DNA of 64,000 bases from Neobacillus driksii (GTDB taxonomy: Bacteria > Bacillota > Bacilli > Bacillales > Cytobacillaceae), in assembly GCF_013409995.1 (NCBI RefSeq), contig NZ_JACCBX010000018.1, positions 62,001-126,000 of the forward strand, written 5' to 3'. This document shows positions 8,609 through 17,315 of this stretch, piece by piece. The notes beneath the pieces were generated by a model. That model made no database searches. It was not told the DNA's origin and worked only from the letters and a program-made list of their open reading frames with translations. Within the stretch, counting starts at the first letter, position 1, and each line of letters begins with the position of its first letter. Both the position numbers and the translations under genes were made by a program.

Positions 8609-9937
8609 ATGGAACGAAAATTACCATTAAAAGAAATCATAGCCTTGGGCTTTTTTATGTTTGCCTTATTTTTAGGTGCTGGGAATATTATTTTCCCGCC
8701 ATTACTTGGCCAGCAGGCTGGTGAATCCCTATTGACAGCTACCATTGGGTTTTTAGCAACGGGTGTTGGCCTGCCTCTTTTGGCTGTCTTTACCATCGCG
8801 AGATCAGGCGGGGATTTAAATGACTTATCAAATAGGGTACATCCCGCATTCGCTAAGGTCTTTCCCGTTATTATTTATTTAACGATTGGACCATTATTCG
8901 GAATCCCTCGTACCGGAACGGTTACGTATGAGATTGGTGTTGCTCCATTCCTGCCAAATGAAAGCAGCATGGGGTTATTTATTTCAACATTGGTATTTTT
9001 CCTTATCACCTATTGGCTTGCACTAAATCCAGCAAAGCTAGTAGATCGTGTTGGAAAAATTCTTACACCGCTACTTTTACTATTAATCGTAGTAATTTCA
9101 ATCAGAGGATTTGCTTCTCCGATTGGTTCCATTGGTGAGGCAGTAGGAAAATATAGAGACGGAGCGTTTTTTGGCGGGTTTGTCGAAGGGTATTTAACGA
9201 TGGATGCGATCGCTGCTCTTGTTTTTGGGGTTGTTGTGATTAATCGCGTGCAGGAAATGGGAATAAAATCAGCAGCTGTTATTCGTTCTTATACGATTAA
9301 GGCGGGAATCATTGCAGGTATGGGGTTATCGTTTGTCTATATATCCTTATCATTTATTGGTGCCACCTCTGTAGAGGGTGTAGGAATGCAGGAAAATGGC
9401 GGGGATATTCTTTCTTCTGTCACATCACTTCTATTCGGACCATTTGGGTCCATCATTCTTGCGTTGGTTATCACCGGAGCCTGTTTGACCACTTCTGTAG
9501 GTTTGGTGGCTGCATGTGGTGAGTATCTAAGTCAACGATTTCCTAGACTTTCCTATCCAGTTGTGGTAACCATTCTTTGTTTATTTAGTTTTACCATTTC
9601 GAATCTAGGGTTAAGTCAATTAATTTATTTCTCTATACCACTGTTAATTACTATTTATCCGATTGCGATTGTTCTGATTTTATTATCTCTGTTGCACTCG
9701 TATCTACCGGTGTCGAGGGCTGTTTATATAGGTGCAACCATTGGTGCGGGAATAATTAGTCTATATGATGGTTTATCAACTGCTGGTATTGAAATAGCAT
9801 CCATTTCTACAGCATTTTCTTTCATACCGCTTTACACAAATGGATTAGGATGGTTGCTCCCAAGTATCGCGGGCGGTCTGATAGGGTTACTTTTTCAATA
9901 TACAAAGCTATTTAATTTGGCAGCATCATCAAAATAA
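8609..9937 (+). CDS. brnQ: branched-chain amino acid transporter BrnQ
   Basis: Sodium- or proton-coupled uptake of Leu, Ile and Val. The 442-residue product is almost wholly hydrophobic with about 12 membrane segments. Its start, ALGFFMFALFLGAGNIIFPP, is characteristic of LIVCS-family BrnQ proteins; ARSGGDLNDLSNRV near 75 and IPRTGTVTYEIG near 103 follow. The start at 8609 has GGAG 6 nt upstream; an in-frame ATG at 8567 lacks a ribosome site. Monocistronic, ending directly in a terminator. Confidence 0.92.
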   Translation: MERKLPLKEIIALGFFMFALFLGAGNIIFPPLLGQQAGESLLTATIGFLATGVGLPLLAVFTIARSGGDLNDLSNRVHPAFAKVFPVIIYLTIGPLFGIPRTGTVTYEIGVAPFLPNESSMGLFISTLVFFLITYWLALNPAKLVDRVGKILTPLLLLLIVVISIRGFASPIGSIGEAVGKYRDGAFFGGFVEGYLTMDAIAALVFGVVVINRVQEMGIKSAAVIRSYTIKAGIIAGMGLSFVYISLSFIGATSVEGVGMQENGGDILSSVTSLLFGPFGSIILALVITGACLTTSVGLVAACGEYLSQRFPRLSYPVVVTILCLFSFTISNLGLSQLIYFSIPLLITIYPIAIVLILLSLLHSYLPVSRAVYIGATIGAGIISLYDGLSTAGIEIASISTAFSFIPLYTNGLGWLLPSIAGGLIGLLFQYTKLFNLAASSK

Positions 9938-9967
9938 GAGACTAGGGCATGCTCCCTAGTCTCTTTA
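9937..9967 (+). terminator. intrinsic terminator of brnQ
   Basis: AGAGACTAGGG (9937-9947) pairs perfectly with CCCTAGTCTCT (9954-9964); TT follows. The stem starts at the last base of the stop codon. An inverted-repeat element begins 10 nt past the last C. Confidence 0.8.
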
Positions 9968-9972
9968 ATGTA

Positions 9973-10249
9973 AGGCACTGTTATGATTCATTGTTGATTT
10001 TCGTGTAGGTGTTTGAAACATTAGGCGGAGAATTTCCGGCTATTGTATATAGAGGAACCTTATGAAGCAGTTATAAGCGGAGATATTCCGGTTAACTGCT
10101 TTAAATAAGACAAATTCCAAGGATATGGATACAATAAGCGGAAAAACTCCGCTTATTTTTAAGGAAATATGGGTATTTCCCAATTTAAACGGTAATTCTC
10201 CGCTTATTTTCCAAACACAGTGAAATCAGCATTCAGTTTTAACAGAGCC
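9973..10249. mobile_element. MITE-like element, copy 1 of the TIR family
   Basis: A non-coding 277-bp element. Its left end (GGCACTGTTATGATTCATTG, then TTGATTTTC) is inverted at the right end, whose reverse complement begins GGCTCTGTTAAAACTGAATG. The 7-bp direct repeat TAATGTA flanks it exactly (9966-9972 and 10250-10256), as expected of a target duplication. The interior holds four imperfect palindromes of the form TAAGCGGANNNTCCGCTTA. A roughly 80% identical copy lies at 57964-58236, and a third element with the same ends is at 37393. No transposase is encoded, so mobilisation in trans is inferred. It fills most of the gene-free stretch after brnQ. Confidence 0.8.
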
Positions 10250-10362
10250 TAATGTATGTAAGATAACGAAAAAACGTGCAATCATAAGAAAACTGGATAT
10301 TATACACGCTTACAATGAATATGTTAACGTTTTTATGGCAAATGTTTCCGTTTTCCATCGCT

Positions 10363-10392
10363 TTGTAAAAAGTCACACCAATGTACGATAAT
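10363..10392 (+). promoter_or_regulatory. putative promoter of the 44-residue small protein gene
   Basis: TTGTAA (10363-10368), 18-bp spacer, GATAAT (10387-10392), 32 bp before the start codon. Nothing else is recognised in 10250-10424. Confidence 0.4.
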
Positions 10393-10424
10393 AAAGATAT
10401 AAATCATACAAAGGTGGTAATAAA

Positions 10425-10559
10425 ATGAAAAAGGCAATTGAAAACTTTATGGACACTTACGGAAAATACATCGTTGCATCAACATTTGCTCAAAAACAAT
10501 GGACTAAAGATGAATTAGAATATGTAGTAAGCTTGTTTAGAGACGATTCTCAAAGATAA
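10425..10559 (+). CDS. small protein, 44 aa, unknown function
   Basis: ATG follows AAAGGTGG with 7-nt spacing, and a promoter-like element lies just upstream. The frame encodes 44 residues starting MKKAIENFMDTYGKY and ending LFRDDSQR. It has amphipathic helical character, mixed charge, no cysteines and no membrane segment. The stem of a terminator with a long U-tract begins inside the last codons, so the transcript is only about 190 nt. Promoter, ribosome site, frame and terminator together make a compact, credible single gene. I do not recognise a named family. Confidence 0.75.
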   Translation: MKKAIENFMDTYGKYIVASTFAQKQWTKDELEYVVSLFRDDSQR

Positions 10560-10579
10560 TGTTGAGATTCGTTTTTTTA
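10544..10579 (+). terminator. terminator overlapping the end of the 44-aa gene
   Basis: CGATTCTCA (10544-10552) pairs with TGAGATTCG (10563-10571) with one mismatch; TTTTTTTA follows. Confidence 0.75.
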
Positions 10580-10595
10580 TTTAGTTGTAATTAGG

Positions 10596-10907
10596 CTACC
10601 CTTTTCTTATTAACGCTACGCGATATGGAAAAAGTTGTGCCTCCATGATTCCTTCTTTTACAGCTGGGTCATTTTCCATCAGTTCTCTTGCTTCTTCCTC
10701 AGAGTCAACTTCAAGAATAACAATTCCCATCCCAGATGGATCCATATTCAATGTTCTGCCAGCTAAGATAAGTTTACCTTCCTGCAGCAATCCTTGCAGG
10801 ACCTCGAAATGATTCTGTACAATGGCTTCTTCCTTTTCTGTCCAATTGGCTTCCTCCAATAATGAAGGAATAAGGTTAAGCTTGTATAAAAACTGCAACT
10901 TTTCCAT
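10596..10907 (-). CDS. YciI-like protein
   Basis: 103-residue protein with the ferredoxin-like YciI layout: an N-terminal strand (QFLYKLNL), a helix with HFEVLQGL near residue 33, AGRTLNMDPSGMGIVILEV near 50-68, and ENDPAVKEGIMEAQLFPYRVAL near the C-terminus. The conserved His and the D-P pair of the family are visible. YciI proteins are dehydrogenase- or hydrolase-like with no fixed role. It lies 12 nt downstream of the GNAT gene on the same strand, so the two probably form an operon. Confidence 0.75.
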   Translation of the reverse strand: MEKLQFLYKLNLIPSLLEEANWTEKEEAIVQNHFEVLQGLLQEGKLILAGRTLNMDPSGMGIVILEVDSEEEARELMENDPAVKEGIMEAQLFPYRVALIRKG

Positions 10908-10919
10908 GTAACAACCCCC

Positions 10920-11927
10920 CTATAGTAATGCTTTGCGAATACGATAATGTCCTTTACCAGGCAGATAGCCTAAACCTCTATTAAGCTTTTGCATCGCTTC
11001 ATTTCCAGCTTCCGTTTCCGTCGTCATCGTATGAGCACCTTCATTTAGCGCCGCTTGAATGGATAGAAGTTTTAGGGCTTTGGCAATTCCACGGCCGCGA
11101 TAAAGTCGGTCGACCCCTGTGTAATCCGTATACATGACCCCTGTCTCCTCCGTACTGAATAGGGTAGACACTCCAACAAAACGATCACCATCAAGAGCGA
11201 TAAATACCCACTTTTCTTGCGAATAATCTTCAGGAAGTGCCTCTTTACGCCACTCCGGAAAAGCAGGAAGGTTCCCAAATTGCCCTGGGTTGTCTTTTGA
11301 TGTGTCTACATATAAATCATATAATTTCTTTTCTGAAACCTCGCCTGAAATATCAGCTAAGGTAACAAAAGTGATACCAGAATTCGGTAATCTATGTACG
11401 GAGTCTGCAAAATTGGTTAAGTCTATCTGATTTAAGTTTAACCTTAATTCAAAAATATGTGCATCCAGTAAAAAACCATGCTTCTGTGTAAAAGGAAGGG
11501 AGCCTGTAATCCAATCCTTTACTTCAGAAAGTAAGACGGAAGCTTTGTGGCTGGCTGCCCAACTTTCGAGGTGAGCAAGAATCAGTTCCTCAACACCTTG
11601 TCTTTGAAAATCCGGATGAACGCAAAAAGAACTGGCAAGTTCACCTGGATCACTCCATGGAGCCCTCCATGAGGCGCCATATCCAACGACCTGCCCATTT
11701 GTGTGTTCTGCTAACACTCTTATTCTCCCAAAACCTGTTAGGAGGCCTTGGTCATTTAAGGTGAGTGTGGACTTTTGAGGGATATGGCGATCTTCATCCT
11801 CAAGAGATTCAAGTGTTGTAGAACCAGGTTCAATGGAGTTAAACAGCAAAGCTATATGCTTATAATCTTCCGGTAACTGCAGATCTCGAAGCCGTACCTT
11901 TATAGATAAATTACTATTAAATACCAC
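10920..11927 (-). CDS. tandem GNAT acetyltransferase
   Basis: Two GNAT folds in one 335-residue chain. The N-terminal copy (about 10-170) has HPDFQRQGVEELILAHLE; the C-terminal copy (about 185-335) has DRLYRGRGIAKALKLLSI, the acetyl-CoA-binding R/Q-x-x-G-x-G/A motif. Start is GTG at 11927 behind GGAGG with 9-nt spacing; no nearby ATG is better placed. The acceptor substrate is unknown; double GNATs include mycothiol synthase and various resistance or small-molecule acetylases. It precedes the YciI-like gene by 12 nt. Confidence 0.85.
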   Translation of the reverse strand: MVFNSNLSIKVRLRDLQLPEDYKHIALLFNSIEPGSTTLESLEDEDRHIPQKSTLTLNDQGLLTGFGRIRVLAEHTNGQVVGYGASWRAPWSDPGELASSFCVHPDFQRQGVEELILAHLESWAASHKASVLLSEVKDWITGSLPFTQKHGFLLDAHIFELRLNLNQIDLTNFADSVHRLPNSGITFVTLADISGEVSEKKLYDLYVDTSKDNPGQFGNLPAFPEWRKEALPEDYSQEKWVFIALDGDRFVGVSTLFSTEETGVMYTDYTGVDRLYRGRGIAKALKLLSIQAALNEGAHTMTTETEAGNEAMQKLNRGLGYLPGKGHYRIRKALL

Positions 11928-12135
11928 TAAGCTCTTCCTCCAAATAAAAGATTAGGAATTATATTATTCTATTTATTGTAATAAAATCCTTCTTTACTTA
12001 AGCTTGAGAAGGCCGTTTGCATTGAGGTTTCGAAATACCATCAAAATACCATTTAACGGTAGTGTTGTAAAATAATTCAATAGAGTGTAAAATTACACTA
12101 AGTGAAGAATGCAAAAAGTCTTAGGAGTGGTATGT

Positions 12136-13578
12136 ATGGGGAAAAGTATGCTTCCTATGTTTATGTATTTTGGTGTAGTTCCACTTGTCATTTCATTTAT
12201 GACACTGTTTATTACAACGAACAATTTTTTGATTAATATTATTCTGCCGCTTATCATTGGCGGGTGTATTGCTGGTGGAATTGCCAGTAAGAGACTGCTC
12301 AAAACAGAAGACGATAGCAGACTTAGTTTTATTTTCCTCCTTCCGGTCGTTTATACAGCTGTATTATGGGCAATTTTTATGCTGATTAGCGGTGGGTTTC
12401 TTGGGGCAGATTCATGGTTAGTTTATGGTATTTTACATATACCTATGGCGCCAATCTTTTTTATAACGATGTTAATGGGCGAGGGAAGATTGTTTCTTTG
12501 GGCACCCTTAGCATATGAACTAGCATTTGTGTTTACTATTTTCGTATCTTTCAATATAAAAAAGGACCGCCCTACTTTTTACAAAAAGCAAGTGATGACG
12601 CTATTGGCAGTATTCATCCTCGCAATGGGTACGGGGGTCGCAGTTCAGTGGCAGCGAAGTAAGACAGTCCTGCCGTCCTATGGCTTTGAGTATGGCGGCG
12701 GCTATTCATCTACCGATTTAACACCTTATGAAGTAACAAACCCAGCTAATATCTTACCTAAACTAGAAGCTCCATCTACTTTTACAATAAAGAATTCTAG
12801 TGAAATGCCTAGATTAGACGGTGCAGAAGCAGCATACCCAGTCTATTCTGCTTTTGCTAAAACAGTCTATGAAAACATCAGTAAAGCCGATAACGTAATG
12901 GAAATCGTTAGCTTCACAAATACAATTTACGCCTATGAACGGCTCTTGTCTGGTGAAGTGGACATATACTTTGGTGCAGAACCCTCGAAAGAGCAGCAGG
13001 AAATGGCAAAAAGGCAGGGAAAGGAACTAGTCATGACACCGATTGGCAAGGAAGCATTTGTCTTTTTTGTTAATCCGGATAATAAGGTAGATAGCTTGGA
13101 TGTCTCTGAGATTCAGAGAATTTATTCTGGGGAAATAAAGAATTGGTCTGAACTTGGTGGACAGAATGAAAGAATAATAGCCTTCCAACGTCCGAAAAAT
13201 TCTGGCAGTCAAACGCTTCTCGAAAAGATTATGGGTGACATACCCATTATGGAGCCTTTAAAGGAAGATGTACCAGAAGGAATGGGAGGGATTATCGAAC
13301 AGGTGGCTGATTATCGGAATTATGATAATTCAATTGGATTTTCATTTCGCTTTTTTGCAACAGGAATGAGAGATCATTCAAATATTAAACTACTTGCAAT
13401 CACTGGTGTCGAACCAACACCAGTGAATATTGCGAGTGGAAAATACCCTTTTACTGCTAACCTTTATGCGATAACATTAAAGAATAACACCAAGACAACC
13501 ATTGAACCCTTTCTGGAGTGGATGAAAGGGCCTCAGGGTCAAGAAATTATTGAAAAAATAGGTTATATAAAAAACTAG
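12136..13578 (+). CDS. polytopic membrane protein fused to a PstS-like binding domain
   Basis: The first roughly 180 residues form about six membrane segments (for example NFLINIILPLIIGGCIAGG and LLPVVYTAVLWAIFML). The remaining 300 residues are a periplasmic-binding type II domain of the phosphate-binding kind: VYPVYSAFAKTVYE-like region near 230, GEVDIYFGAEPSKEQ near 270, VSEIQRIYSGEIKNWSELGG near 330, and RPKNSGSQTLLE near 355. There is no lipoprotein signal. The start at 12136 has AGGAG 8 nt upstream. It lies 12 nt before a Gfo/Idh/MocA gene and has no transporter partner here. A sensor or receptor role is plausible; the ligand is unknown. Confidence 0.75.
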   Translation: MGKSMLPMFMYFGVVPLVISFMTLFITTNNFLINIILPLIIGGCIAGGIASKRLLKTEDDSRLSFIFLLPVVYTAVLWAIFMLISGGFLGADSWLVYGILHIPMAPIFFITMLMGEGRLFLWAPLAYELAFVFTIFVSFNIKKDRPTFYKKQVMTLLAVFILAMGTGVAVQWQRSKTVLPSYGFEYGGGYSSTDLTPYEVTNPANILPKLEAPSTFTIKNSSEMPRLDGAEAAYPVYSAFAKTVYENISKADNVMEIVSFTNTIYAYERLLSGEVDIYFGAEPSKEQQEMAKRQGKELVMTPIGKEAFVFFVNPDNKVDSLDVSEIQRIYSGEIKNWSELGGQNERIIAFQRPKNSGSQTLLEKIMGDIPIMEPLKEDVPEGMGGIIEQVADYRNYDNSIGFSFRFFATGMRDHSNIKLLAITGVEPTPVNIASGKYPFTANLYAITLKNNTKTTIEPFLEWMKGPQGQEIIEKIGYIKN

Positions 13579-13590
13579 GAGGAATCGCAG

Positions 13591-14583
13591 ATGGAAAAGG
13601 TAAGATGGGGAATTTTAAGTACCGCAAATATTGCTCAAAAATCATTAATCCCTGCATTTGAAAGGGCAAATAATGCTGTGGTAACAGGAATCGCTTCAAC
13701 CAGTGGAAAAGCTGAAGAGGTAGCAGCACAATTTAATATTGCAAAGTCATATAGCAGTTATGAAGCAATGCTCCAAGACCCAGAGATTGACGCAGTCTAT
13801 ATTCCGCTGCCAAACCATTTACATAAAAAGTGGACACTTGAAGCGGCCGAACATGGCAAGCATATTCTATGCGAAAAGCCTGCGTCTTTAACGGCACAAG
13901 AAACGCAAGAAATGGTTGAATTTTGCAAACAAAAGAACGTTAAATTTATGGAAGCATTTATGTACCAATTTCACCCGCAGCATGAACGGGTGAGAGAAAT
14001 CATCAAAAGTGGCGAAATTGGTGAAGTTAAATACATGAGGGCCAGCTTTTCGTTTTTCCTTGCCCAGCCAGAAGGCAATGTCAGAATGGACTCATCTAAA
14101 GGTGGAGGAAGTCTTTATGATGTTGGCTGTTATGCCATCCATGCCATTCGGAATATTATAGAGTCTGAGCCAGTAGAAGTTCATGTTCAAGCGAATATGG
14201 ATTCTGACTATAAAGTAGACACATCTGCTTTTGGATATATGCAAATGGAAAATGGTGTTCGCGCTCATTTTGATTGCAGCTTTGATATGGTTTTTAGAGC
14301 AGAGTATGAAGTGATTGGAACCGAGGGTCAGATAAAGGTTCCAAGAGCATTCCGCCCAGATAACGTAGGGGGAGAAGGACTTATTATTGTCCAAAAAGAA
14401 GCTGAAACGAGAGAAGAGAAAATAGTGGTCGATATTTATCGAGCTGAGGTTGAGCATCTCTCGCAAGTGATTTTGGAGGATGGCGAACCATCTTATACAG
14501 GTGAAAATGCCATTCAAAATATGCGTGTGGTCGAGGCTTGTTATCAGTCTATAAAAACAGGAAATAGTATTAAATTCGTATAA
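13591..14583 (+). CDS. Gfo/Idh/MocA-family NAD(P)-dependent oxidoreductase
   Basis: N-terminal Rossmann fold with WGILSTANIAQKSLIPA (the glycine-poor variant common to dihydrodiol-dehydrogenase-like members), YIPLPNHLHKKW near 72 and the family hallmark EKPASLTAQE near 95. The C-terminal beta-sheet domain includes GGGSLYDVGCYAIHA near 171, carrying the conserved Asp/His region. Length 330 aa is normal. AGGAGG precedes the ATG, 12 nt after the PstS-like gene, so they are co-transcribed. The sugar or diol substrate is unknown. Confidence 0.88.
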   Translation: MEKVRWGILSTANIAQKSLIPAFERANNAVVTGIASTSGKAEEVAAQFNIAKSYSSYEAMLQDPEIDAVYIPLPNHLHKKWTLEAAEHGKHILCEKPASLTAQETQEMVEFCKQKNVKFMEAFMYQFHPQHERVREIIKSGEIGEVKYMRASFSFFLAQPEGNVRMDSSKGGGSLYDVGCYAIHAIRNIIESEPVEVHVQANMDSDYKVDTSAFGYMQMENGVRAHFDCSFDMVFRAEYEVIGTEGQIKVPRAFRPDNVGGEGLIIVQKEAETREEKIVVDIYRAEVEHLSQVILEDGEPSYTGENAIQNMRVVEACYQSIKTGNSIKFV

Positions 14584-14633
14584 AAAAAAGCAGCATACTC
14601 CCAAAGAATGATTAGGGAGTATGCTGTTTTTTT
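14583..14633 (+). terminator. terminator after the oxidoreductase gene
   Basis: CAGCATACTCCC (14591-14602) pairs perfectly with GGGAGTATGCTG (14615-14626), followed by seven T. Confidence 0.88.
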
Positions 14634-14713
14634 ATTTGTCCTAGTATTAAACGGTTCTAACTCTCTCCTTGGATTAACATACTATAAAAAGAAATAATTT
14701 GGAGGTGTTAGTA

Positions 14714-15946
14714 ATGAAGGATTTCACAGCTGATTATTTCACCATGACAGAACAGGACGCAATTGATTATGCAAAAGCAATCAAGCTCTTTCCAAAAGAT
14801 GCGGGTTTGACTTGTAAAGAAATTGGTGATGGTAACTTAAACTATGTTTTTAAAATAGTAGATATAAAAAACAATCAGTCAATCATTATTAAACAAGCAG
14901 GACCGGTGGCACGAATCTCTGATGAATTCAAACTTTCACCGGACCGTAATCGGATTGAAAGTGAAATCCTGGGACTCCAATATAAACTAGCTCCTGGTTT
15001 TGTACCAAAGGTATACAACTATGATCCCATTATGAACTGCACGGTAATGGATGATTTATCCGATCATGAGATTATGAGAACAGCGTTAATAAAACATAAA
15101 AAATTCCCGCTTTTTGCCGACCATATTTCTACTTTTCTAGTCAATACCTTATTATTAACATCCGATGTTGTGGTAGAACATAAGGAAAAGAAAGAACTGG
15201 TTAAGCGATTCATAAACCCGGAGCTTTGTGAAATTACAGAGGATTTAGTTTACACAGAACCTTTTTATGATTGCCCTCGAAATGAAGTGTTTGAGGGATC
15301 AAAGGAATTTGTAAGAAAGAACATCTGGAATGATAAAAAATTACTACTAGAAAGTGCGAGGTTAAAATTTGAGTTTATGACAAATGCTCAGTCGTTACTG
15401 CATGGTGACCTTCATACGGGATCTATTTTTATAAAAAGAGATTCTACCAAGGTAATTGACCCTGAATTCGCGTTTTATGGGCCTGCCGGCTATGATATTG
15501 GGAATGTGATTGCCAATCTTATTTTTGCTTATGCAAATGGTAAGGTTACGATAGAAGAAGAGGAAACCCGGGATGACTATTTGAATTATCTAATCACCAC
15601 GATTAAAGATGTTGTAAATTTATTTACTGATAAATTCAACAAAACTTGGGATGAGAAAGCGACAGAACGTGTGGCAAGCTATGAAGGATTTAAAGAATAT
15701 TATTTAGATACTATTTTAAGAGATACTGCAGCTGTGACTGGACTTGAGCTTTTACGAAGAGTTATCGGACTTGCAAAGGTGAAGGATTTAACTACCATTG
15801 AGGACCGTGATGCAAGAATCTGTGCTGAAAAAATTTGTTTAACTGCCGGAAAAACATTTATATTAAATTGCGCTTCCATTAAAACTGGAGCAGATTTTAT
15901 CAATGTGATTCAAACTGCTGAACTGACAACTGTGAAAGGGGCATAA
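14714..15946 (+). CDS. mtnK: MtnK-type sugar kinase (methylthioribose or 5-deoxyribose kinase)
   Basis: Phosphorylates C1 of 5-methylthioribose in methionine salvage, or 5-deoxyribose in the variant pathway. Kinase landmarks are GDGNLNYVFKI near residue 41, the catalytic loop LLHGDLHTGSI near 231, and the metal-binding DPEFAFYGPAGYD near 250. Length 410 aa fits MtnK. GGAGGTGTTAGTA precedes the ATG; an upstream in-frame TTG overlaps that ribosome site and is unlikely. The isomerase follows after 5 nt. Only 80 nt separate it from the preceding terminator, leaving no room for the SAM riboswitch often found before Bacillus mtnK. Confidence 0.88.
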   Translation: MKDFTADYFTMTEQDAIDYAKAIKLFPKDAGLTCKEIGDGNLNYVFKIVDIKNNQSIIIKQAGPVARISDEFKLSPDRNRIESEILGLQYKLAPGFVPKVYNYDPIMNCTVMDDLSDHEIMRTALIKHKKFPLFADHISTFLVNTLLLTSDVVVEHKEKKELVKRFINPELCEITEDLVYTEPFYDCPRNEVFEGSKEFVRKNIWNDKKLLLESARLKFEFMTNAQSLLHGDLHTGSIFIKRDSTKVIDPEFAFYGPAGYDIGNVIANLIFAYANGKVTIEEEETRDDYLNYLITTIKDVVNLFTDKFNKTWDEKATERVASYEGFKEYYLDTILRDTAAVTGLELLRRVIGLAKVKDLTTIEDRDARICAEKICLTAGKTFILNCASIKTGADFINVIQTAELTTVKGA

Positions 15947-15951
15947 ACGTT

Positions 15952-17016
15952 GTGCAAAATCCGGTTACTGTCATTCAATCTGTAAGATTAGATGATGAGA
16001 ATGATACATTAGTATTATTAGATCAAACACTTTTACCAAACGAAACAAATTTTCTAGAATTAAAGGAAATGGAAGATATATGGGACGCGATTTATCAATT
16101 AAAGGTACGAGGGGCGCCAGCGATCGGGATTGCAGCGGCATATGGTGCCTATTTAGGAACCAAGAAATCTACTGCAGAAACCTATGAAACTCTTTTTGGA
16201 GACTTTAAAAAAGTGAAGAATTATTTAGCTACTTCACGACCGACGGCAGTGAACCTGTTTTGGGCATTAAATCGGATGGAAGACCGATTTAAGAAAGAAG
16301 CAGGTAAAAGTATAGCAGAAGTGAAGGCTGCACTGAAAGAGGAGTCTGAAAACATTCGAGCGGAGGATGAAAAAATCTGCGAAGAAATTGGAGAGCATGC
16401 TCTTTCGCTGTTGGAGCCAGGCTGGGGAATCCTAACCCATTGTAATGCTGGAACGATTGCAACGGCAAAATATGGCACCGCGTTAGCTCCGATTTATTTA
16501 GGCCAGGAAAAAGGTTTTAACTTCAAAGTTTATGCAGATGAAACAAGGCCATTACTCCAAGGTGCACGCTTAACGGCGTGGGAGCTGCAGCAGGCTGGAG
16601 TAGATGTCACATTAATTTGTGATAATATGGCTTCCATCGTGATGAAGGAAGGTAAAATTCAAGCTGTACTAGTCGGCTGTGACCGTGTTGCGGCAAATGG
16701 CGATTCAGCGAATAAAATTGGAACATCTGGTGTTGCGATTCTCGCGCAGCACTACAATATTCCATTTTATGTTTGCGCACCATTATCTACAATTGATTTA
16801 GAATGCAAAACAGGCGACGACATTCATATTGAATTGCGCCCATCTGAAGAAATCACAACGAAGTGGTATGAGCAATCCATGGCACCAGAGGGTGTTCAAA
16901 CATACAATCCTGCCTTTGATGTTACCGACCATTCATTAATCACCGGAATTGTTACGGAAAATGGAATTGCGTATGTACCATATACCGAAAGCCTGCCAAA
17001 AATGTTTAAAAAATAA
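15952..17016 (+). CDS. mtnA: MtnA-type aldose-1-phosphate isomerase
   Basis: Converts methylthioribose 1-phosphate (or 5-deoxyribose 1-phosphate) to the 1-phosphoketose. It belongs to the eIF2B-like isomerase fold: RGAPAIGIAAAYG near residue 53, the catalytic-cysteine motif THCNAGTIAT near 162, ADETRPLLQGARLTAWEL near 197, and catalytic Asp in GCDRVAANGDSANKIGT near 243. 354 aa, normal. Start is GTG at 15952 with AAAGGGG about 10 nt upstream. It forms a two-gene operon with the kinase, and the next mtn genes (mtnW, mtnX, mtnB, mtnD) are absent here. A terminator follows about 105 nt later. Confidence 0.9.
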   Translation: MQNPVTVIQSVRLDDENDTLVLLDQTLLPNETNFLELKEMEDIWDAIYQLKVRGAPAIGIAAAYGAYLGTKKSTAETYETLFGDFKKVKNYLATSRPTAVNLFWALNRMEDRFKKEAGKSIAEVKAALKEESENIRAEDEKICEEIGEHALSLLEPGWGILTHCNAGTIATAKYGTALAPIYLGQEKGFNFKVYADETRPLLQGARLTAWELQQAGVDVTLICDNMASIVMKEGKIQAVLVGCDRVAANGDSANKIGTSGVAILAQHYNIPFYVCAPLSTIDLECKTGDDIHIELRPSEEITTKWYEQSMAPEGVQTYNPAFDVTDHSLITGIVTENGIAYVPYTESLPKMFKK

Positions 17017-17120
17017 AAATCTTAAAACTGAGTGAATTGATAAATTTTGAAGTGCTTTTCAAATATTTAAAAGCCAAATTGACATTCGGTTTGACATAGT
17101 AATGGGTATTTTAACGATCC

Positions 17121-17156
17121 AAAACCTCGCCGCTATCTTGGCGAGGTTTCTTTTTG
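17121..17156 (+). terminator. terminator of mtnKA
   Basis: AAACCTCGCC (17122-17131) pairs perfectly with GGCGAGGTTT (17140-17149), then CTTTTTG. Confidence 0.88.
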
Positions 17157-17205
17157 ATTTCACTATATAAGATAGTATTAAAAACCTATAAAAAAACAGG
17201 TAATT

Positions 17206-17244
17206 TGTCATGAATTGACAGTATTGACAAAATGTGACTATAAT
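17206..17244 (+). promoter_or_regulatory. promoter of glnQHMP with an overlapping inverted repeat
   Basis: TTGACA (17215-17220) and TATAAT (17239-17244) are 18 bp apart, both perfect hexamers. The inverted repeat TGTCA-N5-TGACA (17206-17220) covers the -35 box. It resembles, but at 15 bp does not fit, the 17-bp TnrA/GlnR box, so the regulator is unknown. Confidence 0.6.
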
Positions 17245-17315
17245 TTACTTAATTCTGAAAATTTTTAAAAGTAGAAACTCGATATTTGCTGGGTATTGTA
17301 ATCAGGAGGTCAAGC

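Noticed and set aside
14634-14713. SAM (S-box) riboswitch before mtnK
   Set aside because: Only 80 nt lie between the upstream terminator and the gene, with no S-box core or terminator hairpin.
17206-17220. TnrA/GlnR box before glnQ
   Set aside because: The inverted repeat spans 15 bp rather than the 17 bp of TGTNA-N7-TNACA, so it was kept only as an unassigned operator-like repeat.
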